Assembly (NCBI GenBank): GCA_944326545.1
Contig: CALVEH010000008.1
Location: 39,825-103,824 of the forward strand
Source: Candidatus Gastranaerophilales bacterium
GTDB taxonomy: Bacteria; Cyanobacteriota; Vampirovibrionia; Gastranaerophilales; Gastranaerophilaceae
Reading direction: 5' to 3'
Length of the DNA stretch: 64,000 bases
Below are positions 63,379 through 64,000 of the stretch, one piece after another. The notes beneath the pieces are model-generated. The model had not been told where the DNA came from, ran no database searches, and saw nothing but the letters and a program-made list of their open reading frames with translations. Both the position numbers and the translations under genes were made by a program. Position 1 is the stretch's first letter; the number at the start of each line of letters is the position of its first letter.

Positions 63379-63449
63379 AACCGGTCATCTGACCATACCT
63401 TGAAAGCTACATAGTAATTATAAGTTTAACGCAATCTCAACTTTCCTAA

Positions 63450-64000
<551 letters not shown>

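Overview
The window is AT-rich bacterial chromosome that reads most like a gut member of the non-photosynthetic sister lineage of Cyanobacteria (Vampirovibrionia/Melainabacteria, order Gastranaerophilales). This is inference from gene content: a Ycf45-type R3H ATPase otherwise typical of cyanobacteria, [FeFe]-hydrogenases and strictly fermentative genes, two-membrane features (TolC, an autotransporter with a C-terminal barrel, a prepilin), and many lineage-style proteins with a short N-terminal [S/N/A]-F-[K/Q]-[G/S/Q] motif. No 16S gene is present; only the 3' part of a 23S gene and a 5S gene lie at the right edge.

Layout. 1-4.1 kb: leftward operon of complex I membrane-arm subunits J-K-L-M-N; L is internally shortened and several proton-path residues in K, L and M are changed. 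4.1-10.7 kb: TPR lipid-exported protein, Ycf45-like ATPase and two HExGH metallopeptidase-like proteins. 10.7-17.2 kb: ferritin/superoxide reductase pair, a DUF1537 kinase-PdxA pair, SSB with a structured mRNA leader, glucose-6-phosphate isomerase. 17.2-25.1 kb: TolC, Rex, and a hydrogenase cluster (two small [2Fe-2S] ferredoxins, a PAS-containing sensory-type hydrogenase, a SpoIIE-type phosphatase and a Group B-like hydrogenase). 25.1-36.3 kb: housekeeping (iron-sulfur flavoprotein, GapA, RnhB-YlqF-RplS, GH3 enzyme, transketolase, aldose epimerase, MetX-MetW). 36.3-46.4 kb: radical SAM protein, an EF-hand protein made of eleven-residue repeats, a GH13-like protein, GlnA, IlvA, RidA. 46.5-62.8 kb: accessory and surface region (long repetitive coiled-coil protein, LysM protein, autotransporter, a third HExGH protein embedded in the membrane, two DUF2142 membrane proteins, a membrane methyltransferase, a pilin-like protein). 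63.2-64 kb: rRNA operon end on the minus strand.

How it fits together. The metabolic genes (Pgi, GapA, Tkt, GalM) supply sugar fermentation; Rex senses NADH/NAD+ and sits divergently from the hydrogenase cluster that would dispose of electrons as H2 and, through the PAS hydrogenase plus phosphatase, sense H2 or redox state. Ferritin and superoxide reductase fit an oxygen-avoiding anaerobe. The most unusual items are the altered complex I arm, the eleven-residue-repeat EF-hand protein, the trio of HExGH proteins sharing an NAIxFN signature, and the recurring N-terminal FKG-like motif.
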